A program made the translations under genes and the position numbers. A stretch of 64,000 nt of DNA from Chondromyces crocatus. Its GTDB lineage: Bacteria; Myxococcota_A; Polyangia; Polyangiales; Polyangiaceae. The notes under the pieces were generated by a model, which was not told the DNA's origin, searched no databases, and worked only from the letters and a program-made list of their open reading frames with translations. Location: contig NZ_CP012159.1 in assembly GCF_001189295.1 (NCBI RefSeq), forward strand, positions 7,270,525-7,334,524, in the 5' to 3' direction. This document shows, piece by piece, positions 21,201-30,900 of the stretch. The stretch's first letter is position 1. Every line of letters starts with the position of its first letter.

Positions 21201-21497
21201 GCGCACGAGGACGGTCATGAGCTCGACGGCGGAGAGGCTGGAGGTCGGGTGGCCCGAGCCCGCGGCGGTGGTGCACCGGAGGATGTCGACGCGGAGCTGC
21301 TGGGCGAAGTCGCGAAGCTCCTGCTCGGTGCGCTCGGGCTCGGCCTGCTTCCGGACGCCGGAGGGCTTCCGAGCGCGCTCTCCAGGGGGCTCACCCTCTG
21401 CGTGGGAGGGGCTCGTCGCCGCTCGCTCTGGCTTGTTGTCAGGCTGTTCGGTCGCGCTGTCCTTCTCTGACGCTGACGGGCTGGGAATCTTGTCCAT
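18297..21497 (-). CDS. Transketolase-transaldolase fusion protein
   Basis: 1066 aa. Residues 1-55 are a low-complexity charged leader. Residues 60-670 are a full transketolase: SGHPTSSLSAVEL, FSKGHASPLLYALL, the thiamine-diphosphate segment starting GDSEMSEGSVWEA at 200 (GDS, not GDG), DMNRLGQ, and FISEQQMVAAAVGM in the pyrimidine domain. A Pro/Ser linker leads to a complete transaldolase from Met697 (FIDSSLLRGG, GLTSNPTIFQKA, Schiff-base Lys in VKIPGTRDG). One chain would thus carry both carbon-transfer steps of the non-oxidative pentose phosphate pathway. ATG 21497 has AGGAG 5 bases upstream. A strong sigma-54-like element lies just before it. Confidence 0.93.
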   Translation of the reverse strand: MDKIPSPSASEKDSATEQPDNKPERAATSPSHAEGEPPGERARKPSGVRKQAEPERTEQELRDFAQQLRVDILRCTTAAGSGHPTSSLSAVELMTVLVRDHLRWDLEHPTNPSNDHLVFSKGHASPLLYALLRGMGVVSASELLSYRTFGSRLEGHPTPLVPWVDVATGSLGQGLPIAVGIALCGKFLDALPYRTWVLLGDSEMSEGSVWEAFEHARHYGLGNLIAILDMNRLGQRGETPLGWNASAYAQRARAFGWRALEVDGHDLAAISEAYAEAVQPTDTPTLIIARTVKGKGVALVEDKDGWHGKTLDEEQCKKAIEALGGVRNAVIEPHRPIAREAPEVHQVKPVDLPTYEPSEEVATRKAYGEALAALGAARPDTVVLDAEVNNSTYAELFAKAHPGRYFEMFISEQQMVAAAVGMSVRRKVPFASTFAAFLTRAYDFIRMAAVSRANLRLCGSHAGVAIGEDGPSQMGLEDLAMMRAVHGSTVYYPCCANQTAQLVAAMAEQQGIVYLRTTRGKTPVLYEAGASFPAGGSKVLRESADDRVTIVAAGITVHEALKAHETLEARGIHARVIDAYSIKPIDAGQLRAAVRATGGHLIIVEDHWAEGGLGDAVREALAADEPVLARLAHLAVRDMPSSGTPEQLLQAAGIDAESIVNAAERLIGVSATTDHGTASQPAPRPHSGKPGACATAMNPIQRLAELGQSVWLDFIDSSLLRGGELERRIRQDGLRGLTSNPTIFQKAIASSNDYDDLIQRASAPDTNEAILERLMVRDLELACDLFRPLYDSSHGVDGLASIEIAPSLARDTAGSIETARRLWNQVERPNLMVKIPGTRDGLPAIEQSLTAGINVNVTLLFSVSRYLEVVEAYFRALEARIAANEPIDRIASVASFFVSRVDAKVDKALDALPSSSEAQGKALRGRIAIANAKIAYEAFEHAYSGERWKRLAAYGARPQRLLWGSTSPKDPHYPDTYYAEALVGAQTVDTMTPECFEAYLDHGDPEPRLEQERAEAHQQLARLKTLGIDLDEVTRTLEDEGVDAFAESFDKAVKSIATKRRQDKAA

Positions 21498-21523
21498 GGA
21501 TGCTCCTGATGCCGGCGCCACCT

Positions 21524-21539
21524 TGCAAGCCGGACGCCA
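21524..21539 (-). promoter_or_regulatory. Candidate sigma-54 promoter of the transketolase-transaldolase gene
   Basis: Read on the minus strand the element is TGGCGTCCGGCTTGCA: TGGC at -24, TTGCA at -12 and exact GG-N10-GC spacing, matching nine of the conserved positions. It lies 27 bases before the ATG, leaving a short leader with the AGGAG site. Confidence 0.55.
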
Positions 21540-22058
21540 TCCGCTCTCTGGAGAGCGCTTGCTTCAGCCGCCGTCGAACCCGAGGGTGTGCGTCACGATC
21601 GAGGGGGCCGATGCATGACGGAGCGCGCTGCGGCGTCGAGATCGTCGTCGGGAGATGCGGCCCTCAGCAGGCGGCTCAGCCTGGCTTCATCCCGCCCTCT
21701 GCTCGTGGACTGCGTGAATTCAGCTCGTCCGCAAGGCACGACTCGTGGGCTGTGCGCTGTTGAAGCACTGGGGGTGGGCAGCAGATGGCGCAAGCTCGTT
21801 CCGCGAGCCCTCGCCCGCGGGGCCGAGGAGTCCGCGTGAGGGGCCCGAGGCGCCTGCACAAGGGGAGCCCCGAAGGGGGTCGCGCCTGGGCCGGAGAGCG
21901 GCCTCTGTCCTGCCCTGCGTCCACAGGGGGTGCATGCGGGGTGCTGGGCGACACGGACGCCCTGACGCCCGTGCGGCACGGTTCTTTCAAGAGCCTTCAT
22001 TCGAGGGAATTCGAGAGGCCTGCGAACAAGCGGACAAGCAAACCAAGGGGAGGCGGCC
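21540..22058. other. Divergent intergenic region
   Basis: 519 bases between the leftward transketolase-transaldolase gene and the rightward phosphoribosyltransferase gene. No coding frame with family resemblance is seen. It holds the two outward promoters, including the weak rightward sigma-54-like match at 21974-21989. Confidence 0.6.
21974..21989 (+). promoter_or_regulatory. Weak sigma-54-like element upstream of the phosphoribosyltransferase operon
   Basis: CGGCACGGTTCTTTCA keeps GGCACG at -24 but has TTTC instead of TTGC at -12, losing the important G. It lies 70 bases before the ATG at 22059. Listed because two better matches precede neighbouring genes. Confidence 0.25.
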
Positions 22059-22784
22059 ATGCGCTTCAAGGACCGAGTCGACGCTGGACGAATGCTCGCC
22101 ACGCGACTGGCTGCGCTGCGGCCGGAGAGGCCGATGGTCGTCGCTCTCCCACGCGGCGGTGTTCCTGTCGCGTACGAGATCGCGAAGGCCCTCGGGGCCC
22201 CGCTGGATGTGTTGATCGCACGGAAGCTGGGTGCTCCGCGTCATCCCGAGCTGGGCATCGGCGCAGTCGCACAGGGAGGCGCGTCCTATGTCAATGCCGA
22301 GGCGATCGCGATGCTGGGGGTGAGGCGCGAGTACATCGAGGCGGTCACGCGCGCGGAGCTTTCCGAGATCGACCGGCGTCTACAGGCGTATCGAGGGAGC
22401 CGTCCGCCGCTCGACGTGCATGAGCGTACCGTGATCGTCGTCGACGACGGGCTGGCCACCGGGGCGACGATGCGGGCTGCCATCCGGTCGCTGCGCCAGC
22501 AGAAACCGAGATCCATCGTGCTGGCCGTTCCCGTCTGCGCGGCAGAGACGGCCTCGGAGCTCCGTCGAGAGGTCGACGAGGTCGTGTGCGGCATGATCCC
22601 GGTCGACTTCTGTGCCGTGGGGCTCTGGTATCGGGATTTCACGCAGACGACCGACGAGGAGGTGGTTCGTCTCCTGGAGGGGGCGGAGCGCGAACAGGCG
22701 GAGCGCGAGGGGGATCCCCACGCTGGCGTCTGGCCGCAGTCGGCTCCTCTGGATCCCAAACAGCCGCGAGGGAGGGTGTCGTGA
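22059..22784 (+). CDS. Phosphoribosyltransferase-family protein
   Basis: 241 aa. The PRPP-binding motif is VIVVDDGLATGATM (type I PRTase loop), with the upstream PRGGVPVAYEIAKAL region. The protein belongs to the group often found beside dienelactone-hydrolase and erythromycin-esterase proteins, whose substrate is unknown. The ATG follows GGGGAGG with a 5-base gap. The stop overlaps the next start by one base (TGATG), so translation is coupled. It heads a three-gene rightward operon. Confidence 0.85.
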   Translation: MRFKDRVDAGRMLATRLAALRPERPMVVALPRGGVPVAYEIAKALGAPLDVLIARKLGAPRHPELGIGAVAQGGASYVNAEAIAMLGVRREYIEAVTRAELSEIDRRLQAYRGSRPPLDVHERTVIVVDDGLATGATMRAAIRSLRQQKPRSIVLAVPVCAAETASELRREVDEVVCGMIPVDFCAVGLWYRDFTQTTDEEVVRLLEGAEREQAEREGDPHAGVWPQSAPLDPKQPRGRVS

Positions 22785-23485
22785 TGGCACGCCAGACGGA
22801 GGCCCTGAACCAAGCGCACCTCGTGTCGGTGCCTCTCTCCGGCGTCATCCTCGAAGGCGATCTCGTGGTCCCACGGGATCCGCTGGGCATCGTGCTCTTC
22901 GCGCATGGCAGCGGATCGGGCCGCCACAGTCCGCGCAACCGGTTCGTCGCCAGAGCGCTGCAGCGGGTCCACCTCGCCACGCTCCTGCTCGATCTGCTGA
23001 CGGTCGAGGAGGAGGAGCTCGACCAGGCGACGGGGCACCTGCGCTTCGACATCGGGCTGCTCGCGTCTCGGCTGATGGGGACCACCGACTGGCTAGTGCG
23101 CACAGCCGAGACGAGCGGCCTGTCCATCGGCTACTTCGGAGCCAGCACGGGGGGCGGCGCTGCGCTGGCGGCTGCCGCCGAGCGCCCTCGGGAGGTCCAG
23201 GCCGTGGTGTCACGGGGGGGTCGGCCCGACCTCGCCGCCCATGCGCTCCCGCGCGTGCAGGCGCCGACCCTCCTCATCGTGGGTAGCAAGGATCACCCCG
23301 TGATCGACATGAATCGAGCCGCCATGGCCCGGATGCGGGCCCCCGCGCAGCTCGAGATCGTGCCCGGCGCCTCCCACCTGTTCGAGGAGGCCGGGACGCT
23401 CGAGCAGGTGGCACGGCTCGCAGCCAGCTGGTTCACCCGGTTCCTTGCACAGAAGACCCACCGCGTCGCCTCGGCGCATCGCTGA
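22784..23485 (+). CDS. Alpha/beta hydrolase (dienelactone hydrolase family)
   Basis: 233 aa from MARQTEALNQAHLVSV. The nucleophile elbow is FGASTGGGAA (GxSxG), with Asp in GSKDHPV and His in GASHLFEE completing the triad. The early motif FAHGSGSGRHSPRN supplies the oxyanion region. The ATG overlaps the upstream stop and has GGAGGG about 7 bases before it. A cytoplasmic esterase or hydrolase; the substrate is not readable. Confidence 0.84.
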   Translation: MARQTEALNQAHLVSVPLSGVILEGDLVVPRDPLGIVLFAHGSGSGRHSPRNRFVARALQRVHLATLLLDLLTVEEEELDQATGHLRFDIGLLASRLMGTTDWLVRTAETSGLSIGYFGASTGGGAALAAAAERPREVQAVVSRGGRPDLAAHALPRVQAPTLLIVGSKDHPVIDMNRAAMARMRAPAQLEIVPGASHLFEEAGTLEQVARLAASWFTRFLAQKTHRVASAHR

Positions 23486-23501
23486 GGACTGGAGGAGACC
23501 G

Positions 23502-24854
23502 ATGGCTCGAATGCTCCGTCACGACCGCTTCGCCGAACGCGGGCTCGAACACGTGGAGCGCCTCGTGGACCAGCTTCGGCCTCTGGCGCGCCCTCTGTCG
23601 ACTGACCGGGACCTCGACCCACTCATGGCGCGGATCGGCGACGCGCGCTTCGTCCTGCTGGGCGAGGCATCGCACGGCACCTCCGAGTTTTACACCTGGC
23701 GGACCAGGCTCACGCAGCGGCTCATCCGGGAGAAGGGGTTCCACCTGATCGCCGTCGAGGGCGACTGGCCGGACTGTCATCGCGTCGACCGCTACGTCAA
23801 GGGGCGCCCAGGGGCTGGCCGAAGCGCGCGCGAGGTGCTCCACGCGTTCGACCGCTGGCCGACCTGGATGTGGGCCAACCGGGAGGTGGAGGCCCTGATC
23901 GCGTGGCTTCGCGAGCACAACGGCGGGCTGCCCGACGAGCGGCGCGTCGGCTTCTACGGCCTCGACGTCTACAGCTTGTGGGATTCGATGAGGGCCGTGA
24001 TCGCGTACCTCGACCGCGTGGATCCGGGCGCGGGGCGCCGGGCCCGCCACGCCTACGAGTGCTTCGCGCCGTTCTCGGAAGATGAGCAGCAATACGCTCG
24101 GGCAACGGTGCTCGTGCCGACCTCGTGCGAAGACGAGGTCATCGAGGCGCTCGTCGAGCTGCGCAAGCATGCGCCCGCCTACCGCGGGCACGACGACGAG
24201 GCCTACTTCGACGCCGAGCAGAACGCGCTGACGGTGAAGAACGCCGAACTCTACTACAGGACCATGGTCCGGGGCGGTTCGGCGAGCTGGAACGTCCGCG
24301 ATGGTCACATGGTCGAGACCCTCGAACGTCTCCTGCGGTTCCACGGTCCGACGACCAAGGCCATCGTGTGGGAGCACAACACGCACATCGGGGATGCCCG
24401 CTTCACCGACATGGCGGACCAAGGCGAGGTCAACGTGGGGCAGATCCTGCGGCAGCGCCACGAGGGCGAAGGCGTCGTGCTGGTCGGCTTTTCCACGTAC
24501 CGCGGGACGGTGATCGCGGGGGAGGAATGGGGAGCGCCGATGAAGCGAATGCTCGTCCCCCCGGGGCGCCCTGGTAGCTACGAGGACGTGTTCCACCGGC
24601 TGGGCGGGGACGACAGGCTCCTGCTGCTCGGCGACGCCCCCGCGACGCCCGAGCTGCTGGAGCCGCGTGGTCACCGCGCGATCGGAGTCGTCTACCACCC
24701 TCAGTACGAGCAGTACGGCAACTATGTGCCGACGGTCCTACCTCGGCGCTACGACGCGATGCTGTTCATCGAGGAGAGCCGGGCGCTGGCGCCGCTACAC
24801 CTGGTGGAGCGCCACGAACCGGAGGTCCCGGAGACCTATCCGACGGGCATGTGA
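23502..24854 (+). CDS. Erythromycin esterase-family protein
   Basis: 450 aa, full length. Family motifs are visible: LLGEASHGTSEFYTWRTRL near 45-65, AVEGDWPDCHRVDRYV, the WMWANREVEALIAWLREHN segment, and WEHNTHIGDARFTDM with catalytic-type His residues. Despite the name, most members in this genomic setting are not known to hydrolyse macrolides. The ATG at 23502 has GGAGGAG 4 bases upstream. It is the last gene of the operon and converges with NRPS3, 71 bases away. Confidence 0.86.
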   Translation: MARMLRHDRFAERGLEHVERLVDQLRPLARPLSTDRDLDPLMARIGDARFVLLGEASHGTSEFYTWRTRLTQRLIREKGFHLIAVEGDWPDCHRVDRYVKGRPGAGRSAREVLHAFDRWPTWMWANREVEALIAWLREHNGGLPDERRVGFYGLDVYSLWDSMRAVIAYLDRVDPGAGRRARHAYECFAPFSEDEQQYARATVLVPTSCEDEVIEALVELRKHAPAYRGHDDEAYFDAEQNALTVKNAELYYRTMVRGGSASWNVRDGHMVETLERLLRFHGPTTKAIVWEHNTHIGDARFTDMADQGEVNVGQILRQRHEGEGVVLVGFSTYRGTVIAGEEWGAPMKRMLVPPGRPGSYEDVFHRLGGDDRLLLLGDAPATPELLEPRGHRAIGVVYHPQYEQYGNYVPTVLPRRYDAMLFIEESRALAPLHLVERHEPEVPETYPTGM

Positions 24855-24876
24855 GGCCCACCGTGAGGGAGGCCTC
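24853..24876. terminator. Possible bidirectional hairpin between convergent genes
   Basis: GAGGCC (24853-24858) and GGCCTC (24871-24876) form a 6-bp GC stem with a 12-base loop between the convergent esterase and NRPS3 genes. There is no T-run, so it is only a weak terminator candidate. Confidence 0.22.
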
Positions 24877-24925
24877 CTCAGCAGCACCAGGAGGTGGCAC
24901 GGCGAGAGCAGACGCCTCGGCCGTG

Positions 24926-27900
24926 TCAGAGCACCAGCTCGTCCTCCGCCTCGTCGCTTTCGGTCGTCGCCCTCTGAAGGCGTCGGCCGAGCAACCGGTC
25001 CTGGATGTACTCCGCCAGCTCCGCGATCGAAGGGTGCTCCAGGATGGGGCGGAAAGGCATGTCCAGCTCCAAGGCACGCTGGATCCTGGACGAGAGCTGC
25101 ATCGCGACCAGCGAGTTGCCGCCGAGGCTGAAGAAGTCGTCGTGGATCCCGAACCGTGACTGACCCAGCACCTCGACGAACATGGCGAAGAGCTGCTGCT
25201 CCACGGCGTCCCGCGGAGCGACGTGGGCCCGCTGTTGCTCCTCGCTTCCGTCCGGGAGCACCGCGCGGAGGCTCAGGAGCGCACGTCGATCGATCTTGCC
25301 CGCGGGCGTCAGCGGTAGCGCGTCCAGCAGCACGATCTCCGAAGGGACCGAGTAGTCGGGCAGCTTTTGCTGAAGGTACTGGCGAAGCGCAGCGGCCGAA
25401 GGGGACGACGCTCCCGGAGCTGCGGGGGCGGCGTGGACGACGGCGTAGGCCACGAGCCGTCGGTCGCCCGGCCTTTCCTCCCGGACGAGGACGGCCGCGT
25501 CGCGCACGTCGGGATGGGCGAGCAGGGTGCTCTCGATCTCCTCCGGCTCGATGCGGAAACCGCGAATCTTCACCTGGAAGTCGCGGCGTCCGCAGAATTC
25601 GAGATCCCCACCCGGCAACCAGCGGACGAGATCTCCGGTGCGATAGACCCTCCCGGCTCCGAAGGGGTCGTCCAGGAAGCGCGTCGCCGTCAGCTCGGGG
25701 AGGTTCAGGTAGCCGCGGCTCACCTGAGCGCCGCCGAGGTAGAGCTCACCGGGGGTGCCGATGGGCGTCGGCTGGAGCCGAGCATCGAGCACATAGGCGA
25801 GCGCCGTCGGGAGGGGTCGCCCCACGGGGAAAGGGCTCCCCGCGACACGCCGCTCGTCCCAGTCGCACAGCTTGCAGATCGTGGAGACCGGCGAGCACTC
25901 CATGGGGCCGTAGGTGTTCACGAGGGCGGGGTAATCCCCGACGTGCTGGAACCAGGCGTGGACGCGGTGGGTCAGCGCCTCTTCGCCTCCGATGAAGACC
26001 ACCCGCACGCAGGAAGGCAGATGAAGCTCGTGCTGGACGAGATCCGCGACGAGCAGATGCCAGTAGGCCGTCGGCAGGTGAAGCACGGTCAGCTTCAGTC
26101 GCTGGCAGGCCGCGATGAACTGCTCGGGTGAGCTCACGATGCGGTCGTCGCGCAGGACCAGCGTCCCTCCTTGCACCAGGGTCAGGTAGATCTCCTCGAT
26201 CGCGGTATCGAAGCTCAGCGGAGCGAACTGCAGGACCCGATCCGTGGCCTGGATGCCGTAGGTGGCACACGCCCCCTCGACGAAGGCGGCGAAGGCGCGG
26301 TGCTCCATCTGGACGCCCTTCGGTGTTCCGGTCGAGCCCGAGGTGAACATGATGTAGGCCAGGTCCGTGGGTGCCGCGTCGACCGCTGGCGCATCCACAG
26401 GGTACTGAGAGACGACAGGCCACTCGAGGTCGAGCGAGAGGCACCGCGATGCCCCCGCCAGGGCCGGCGCGGTCCCCTTGTGCAGCACCAGCGCCGGGCG
26501 GGTCTGCTCCAGCAGGACCTCCAGGCGCGCCGGCGGCAGGGTCACGTCGAGGGGCGAGTACGCTGCGCCGGCCTTGAGGACCCCCAGGATCCCGACAATC
26601 ATCTCGACCGACCGCTCGACGTGGAGACCGACCACGCTACCAGGACCGATGGAGAGGGAGCGGAGATGGTTCGCGAGCTGGTTGCCTCGCTCCTCCAGCG
26701 CGCGGTAGGTCAGCACGGGGGTCGTGTCATCCACCCCCATGACGGCCACGACATCGGGCGTGAGCGCGGCGCGCGCCGCGATTTGCTGATGTACGCAGGA
26801 GCGCAGCGGAGACTCCTCTGCGCGGTGGTTCCACGCGACGAGGACGCGCTGCCGCTCCGCTTCACCGACGGGCGAGAACTGTTCGTGACGCCCTCCCGGC
26901 TGGGCCGTGAGGGCGTCGAGGGTGCGCCGATAATAACCTGCAATCGCCTCGACCTGCTCGTGACCGAGGGTGCTCGCGTCGTAGGTGAGCTGGAGGTTGA
27001 GCTGTCCGGAGGCAGGATCCAGGGCGAAGTTCGCCTGAAAGGTCATCTCGCCGGAGGCTCGACCTTCGTGGTCCATGACATCGAGATCGTCGATGCCGGC
27101 GAGCCGTCGGGCGACGTGGAAATGAATGAAGTTGAATGCCGTCTCGAAGAGCGGCCGCCCAGCCTTCTTCTGCATCTCCGCGAGCGGATAGCGGCGAAAC
27201 GGGAGCGACTGTTGCTCTTCCGCGAAGACGGCCTCGCACAGCTCCAGCCAGGTCCCACGGATCACAGCGACCCGCAAGGGCAGCACGTTCAGGAAGTTTC
27301 CCGCGAGCTGATCCGCGTCGACGACCTCGGGTCGCCCGTGCGAGCTCACGCCAGCGATCACTTCGGCTTCATTGGTGAGGCGGCTCAGCACGAAGACGTG
27401 CGCCGCCAGCAGCACGCTCTTGAGGGGAACCGACGCCGCGTGGGCCACGCTCGCGACACCGGCCGCCAGGGCCTTCGGGAGAGGCACGTCGACGAACCCC
27501 GGGCTGGTCTTGTCGACCCGCGAGGCTGGCCAGCGCGGCAAGAGGGCCGGGGGCGGGTCATCGAGGCGCTGATCCCAGAACCGACGACAGGCCTCGTCCG
27601 CGAGGGCCGCTCGCTCCAGGGCGACGAAATCCCGGAACGTGGAGGAGAGCGGGCTCTCCGGGATCGTTTCGCCCCGCAGGAGCACGCTGTAGCGCTCGAT
27701 GATCTCCGTCAGCACGACCGCCAGGCTCCAGCCGTCCAGCAGAGCATGGTGGAGCGACAACGTCAGGTATCCCGTGTCCTCGGAGGTGCGGTGAATGTAG
27801 ACGCGGAACAGCGGTGGGCAGGTGGCGTCGAAGGGGTTGCGCTGCTCCGCCTCCTGCCAGTCCAGGAAGGCCCGACGCTTCTCGTCGTCGGGCAGGGCGC

Positions 27901-30900
27901 GCAGATCGTGGAAGAACAGCGGCAGGGAGATCTGCCGGAACACGAGGGCCAGGGGCTCGCTGTAGCTCGCCAGGTCGAAAGCGCTCCGTAGCACCGGGTG
28001 GCGCGCCACCACGGAGGCGACGGACTGCCGCCACGCCGCTTCGTCGAACCGAGCGCGAACATGGTGGCTACTCACGCTGTGGTAGACGTGGGTCTCCGCG
28101 TCGAGCCCGCCGAAGAACAGCATGGCGAGCTGCACGGAGCCGGGAGGGTGGGCATCTTCGACCCCCTCGGGGATGCGAGGGCGGTCCCTGTCCGACAGGA
28201 GACTGAACGGTGTCGTGGCCTGCCGCTCCTCCGAGCGGGCTCCGGCGCAGCGCGCGAGCGCGTAGACCGTCTGGTGCTGGAAGATCTGCTGCAGCGTCAG
28301 GGAGACCCCGGCCTTGGCAGCCTTGGCCACCACCTGCACGCTCGCGATGGAGTCCCCACCGAGGCTGAAAAAGCGGTCGTGAACTCCGACCTGCGGCACC
28401 TTCAACACGTCACAGAAGATCGCCGCCAGCCGCTTCTCGTCCGGCGAGGTCGGCAAGTCACGCACGGTGACGCGGCTCGTGGTCACCCCGAGGGCGAGCA
28501 GCGCCGCACGATCGAGCTTGCCGTGCGCCGTCAGCGGGAGCTGCTCCAGGCCGACGAAGGCCGATGGAATCATGTACTCGGGGAGCCGCTCGGCCAGGAA
28601 GCTCCGCAGCGCTTGCTCCTCCACCACAGGAGCCTCCGCACGCCGGGTGAAATAGGCCAGGATCCGTCGGTGGCCCTCCGTCTGAAATACCACGGCCGCC
28701 TCACGCACGGCCGGGTGCTGGCACAGCCAGCTCTCGATCTCGCCGAGCTCGATCCTGAAGCCACGCAGCTTGATCTGGTCGTCGACACGACCGAGGAATT
28801 CGAGTTCGCCGTCCGCACGCAGACGCGCAAGATCGCCCGTCCGATACAGTCGGCGCCCGCTCCCGGAAGGTGCGAATGGATCGGGAAGGAAACGGTCGGT
28901 GTCGAGTTCGGGACGGTTCAGATAGCCACGGGCCACCTGATCGCCTCCGATGTAGATCTCTCCCTGGACCCCCTGAGGGACGGGAGACAGGTGCCGATCC
29001 AGGACGTAGAGACGCGTGTTCGGGAGAGGGCGCCCGATGGGCACGGCCCCGATGCCCTGCTCCCCTGAGCCCACCTCGTGAACGCAGCACCCGACGACGG
29101 CTTCCGTGGGGCCATACTCATTGATGATCCGGACCGCCGTCCCGGCACTCCGCAGCGCCGAGAGCGACTCCCACTGGAGAGCTTCACCCCCGAGCACCAG
29201 CACCTTCGCCGCCCGCGCAATCATCTCGGGGGGGAGCAGCTCACCGAGCAGCGCTAGATGCGCGGGCGTCAGCTTGAGAAATCCATACGGTTCCCCTCGG
29301 CGAATTTCCGCTGCCAGGGCTTCCACATCATTGCCAGGGGACAGCAGGCACACCGACGCTCCTTGCAGCAGCGGAGCGAAGAGGCTGGTCATCGTCAGGT
29401 CGAAGCCTATCGACGAGTGAACGAGGGCCCCCTTCCCTTCCCCTGCCCCGTAGGTGCGCACCGCAAAGTCCAGGTAACTGGACAGGCCACGGTGCTCGAT
29501 CATCACGCCCTTGGGGCGCCCCGTGGAACCCGAGGTGTAGATGACGTAGGCCAGGCTCTCGGGGCCCCCGCGAGGGGCCGGCGGATTGCGCGACAGCTTG
29601 TCGATGGATGCCCAGTCCGCGTCGACGGCGCAGACCACCGCTTTCTGCTCGGGCAACCGATCCTGGAGGAATGCCTGCGTCAGCACAATGGAGGCCTTCG
29701 CATCCTCCAGCATGAATGCGATGCGTTCGCGCGGATGCGTGACGTCGAGGGGAAGAAATGCTCCTCCTGCCTTCAGGATCCCGAGAAGCGCGACGAGCAG
29801 CTCCAGGGAGCGCTCCATGTAGAGGCCGACGATACCCTCTGAAGCCAAACCCAGGTCACGGAGATGCCAGGCCAGCTGGTTGGAGCGCTCATCCAACTCG
29901 CGATACGTCAGAGAGCGCGCCCCAGGAGGGATCTCCTCGCCTCCAGGGCCCATCGACCCCAGGAGCACCACGGCAGGTGCCTCCGGCGTGCGCTTGGCCT
30001 GCACCGCGAACTGCTCCACCACGGACCGGGGATCCACCGGAGCGGCGGAGTCGTTCCACGCAATGAGAAGCTGGTGGCGCTCGTCCTCCGTCAGGAGAGG
30101 GAGTTCTTCGATTCTCCGGCTCGGGTCCGACGCGATACCCGAGAGCAACACCTGGAAATGGCCGACCAGCCTCTCCATGGTGGAGACGTCGAACAGGTCG
30201 GCGCTGTAGGTGCAGATACCCTCGATACCCCCCTCGTGCTCGCGCAGGTCCATGACCAGGTCGAATCGTGTCGTCTCGATCTCGAAGCGCTCGGCGCGAA
30301 CCTGCGTGCCCTCCAGGGAGAAGGTGAGAGGAGGGCCGTTCTGCAGGACGAGCGTCGCCTGATAAAGCGGCGAATAGGCCAGGCTGCGCTCGATCTTCGA
30401 TGCCGAGATGATCTGCTCCAGCGGCAGCTCCTCGTGCTCGTAGGCCTGCTGCAAGGCGGAGCGAATCTGCGAGAAGAACTCGATGAACGTCGGGTTCCCC
30501 GCCAGCATCGCCCGTACGGGGAGCGTGTTGTTGAACATCCCGATCATTCGCTCCAGTGCGGGGAGCTTGCGGCCAGCGATCGGGATTCCGACGACGATGT
30601 CTTCCTGCCTGCTGTGACGTGCCAGCAGTACGAAGAACGAAGCGAGGAGGGACATGAACAGCGTCCCTTCGGCACGGCGGCTGATCGCGCGCAGCAACGC
30701 CGTGGTCTCCGCGTCGACGTGGAACGAAACGCTTCCCCCGCGATGCCCCTGTACGGCCGAACGGGGACGGTCCGTCGGCAGTTCGAGGAGCGCAGGAGCG
30801 CCCTCCAGGTGCTTCTTCCACCATGCCTTCTGTCGGGTCAGACGCTCCCCGCCGAGCACTGCCCGCTGCCAGAGGGCGAAGTCGGCGTACTGAATTTCCA

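Noticed and set aside
22059-24854. Macrolide resistance operon
   Set aside because: The esterase-family protein belongs to a broad family; the linked PRTase and hydrolase point to another, unknown function.
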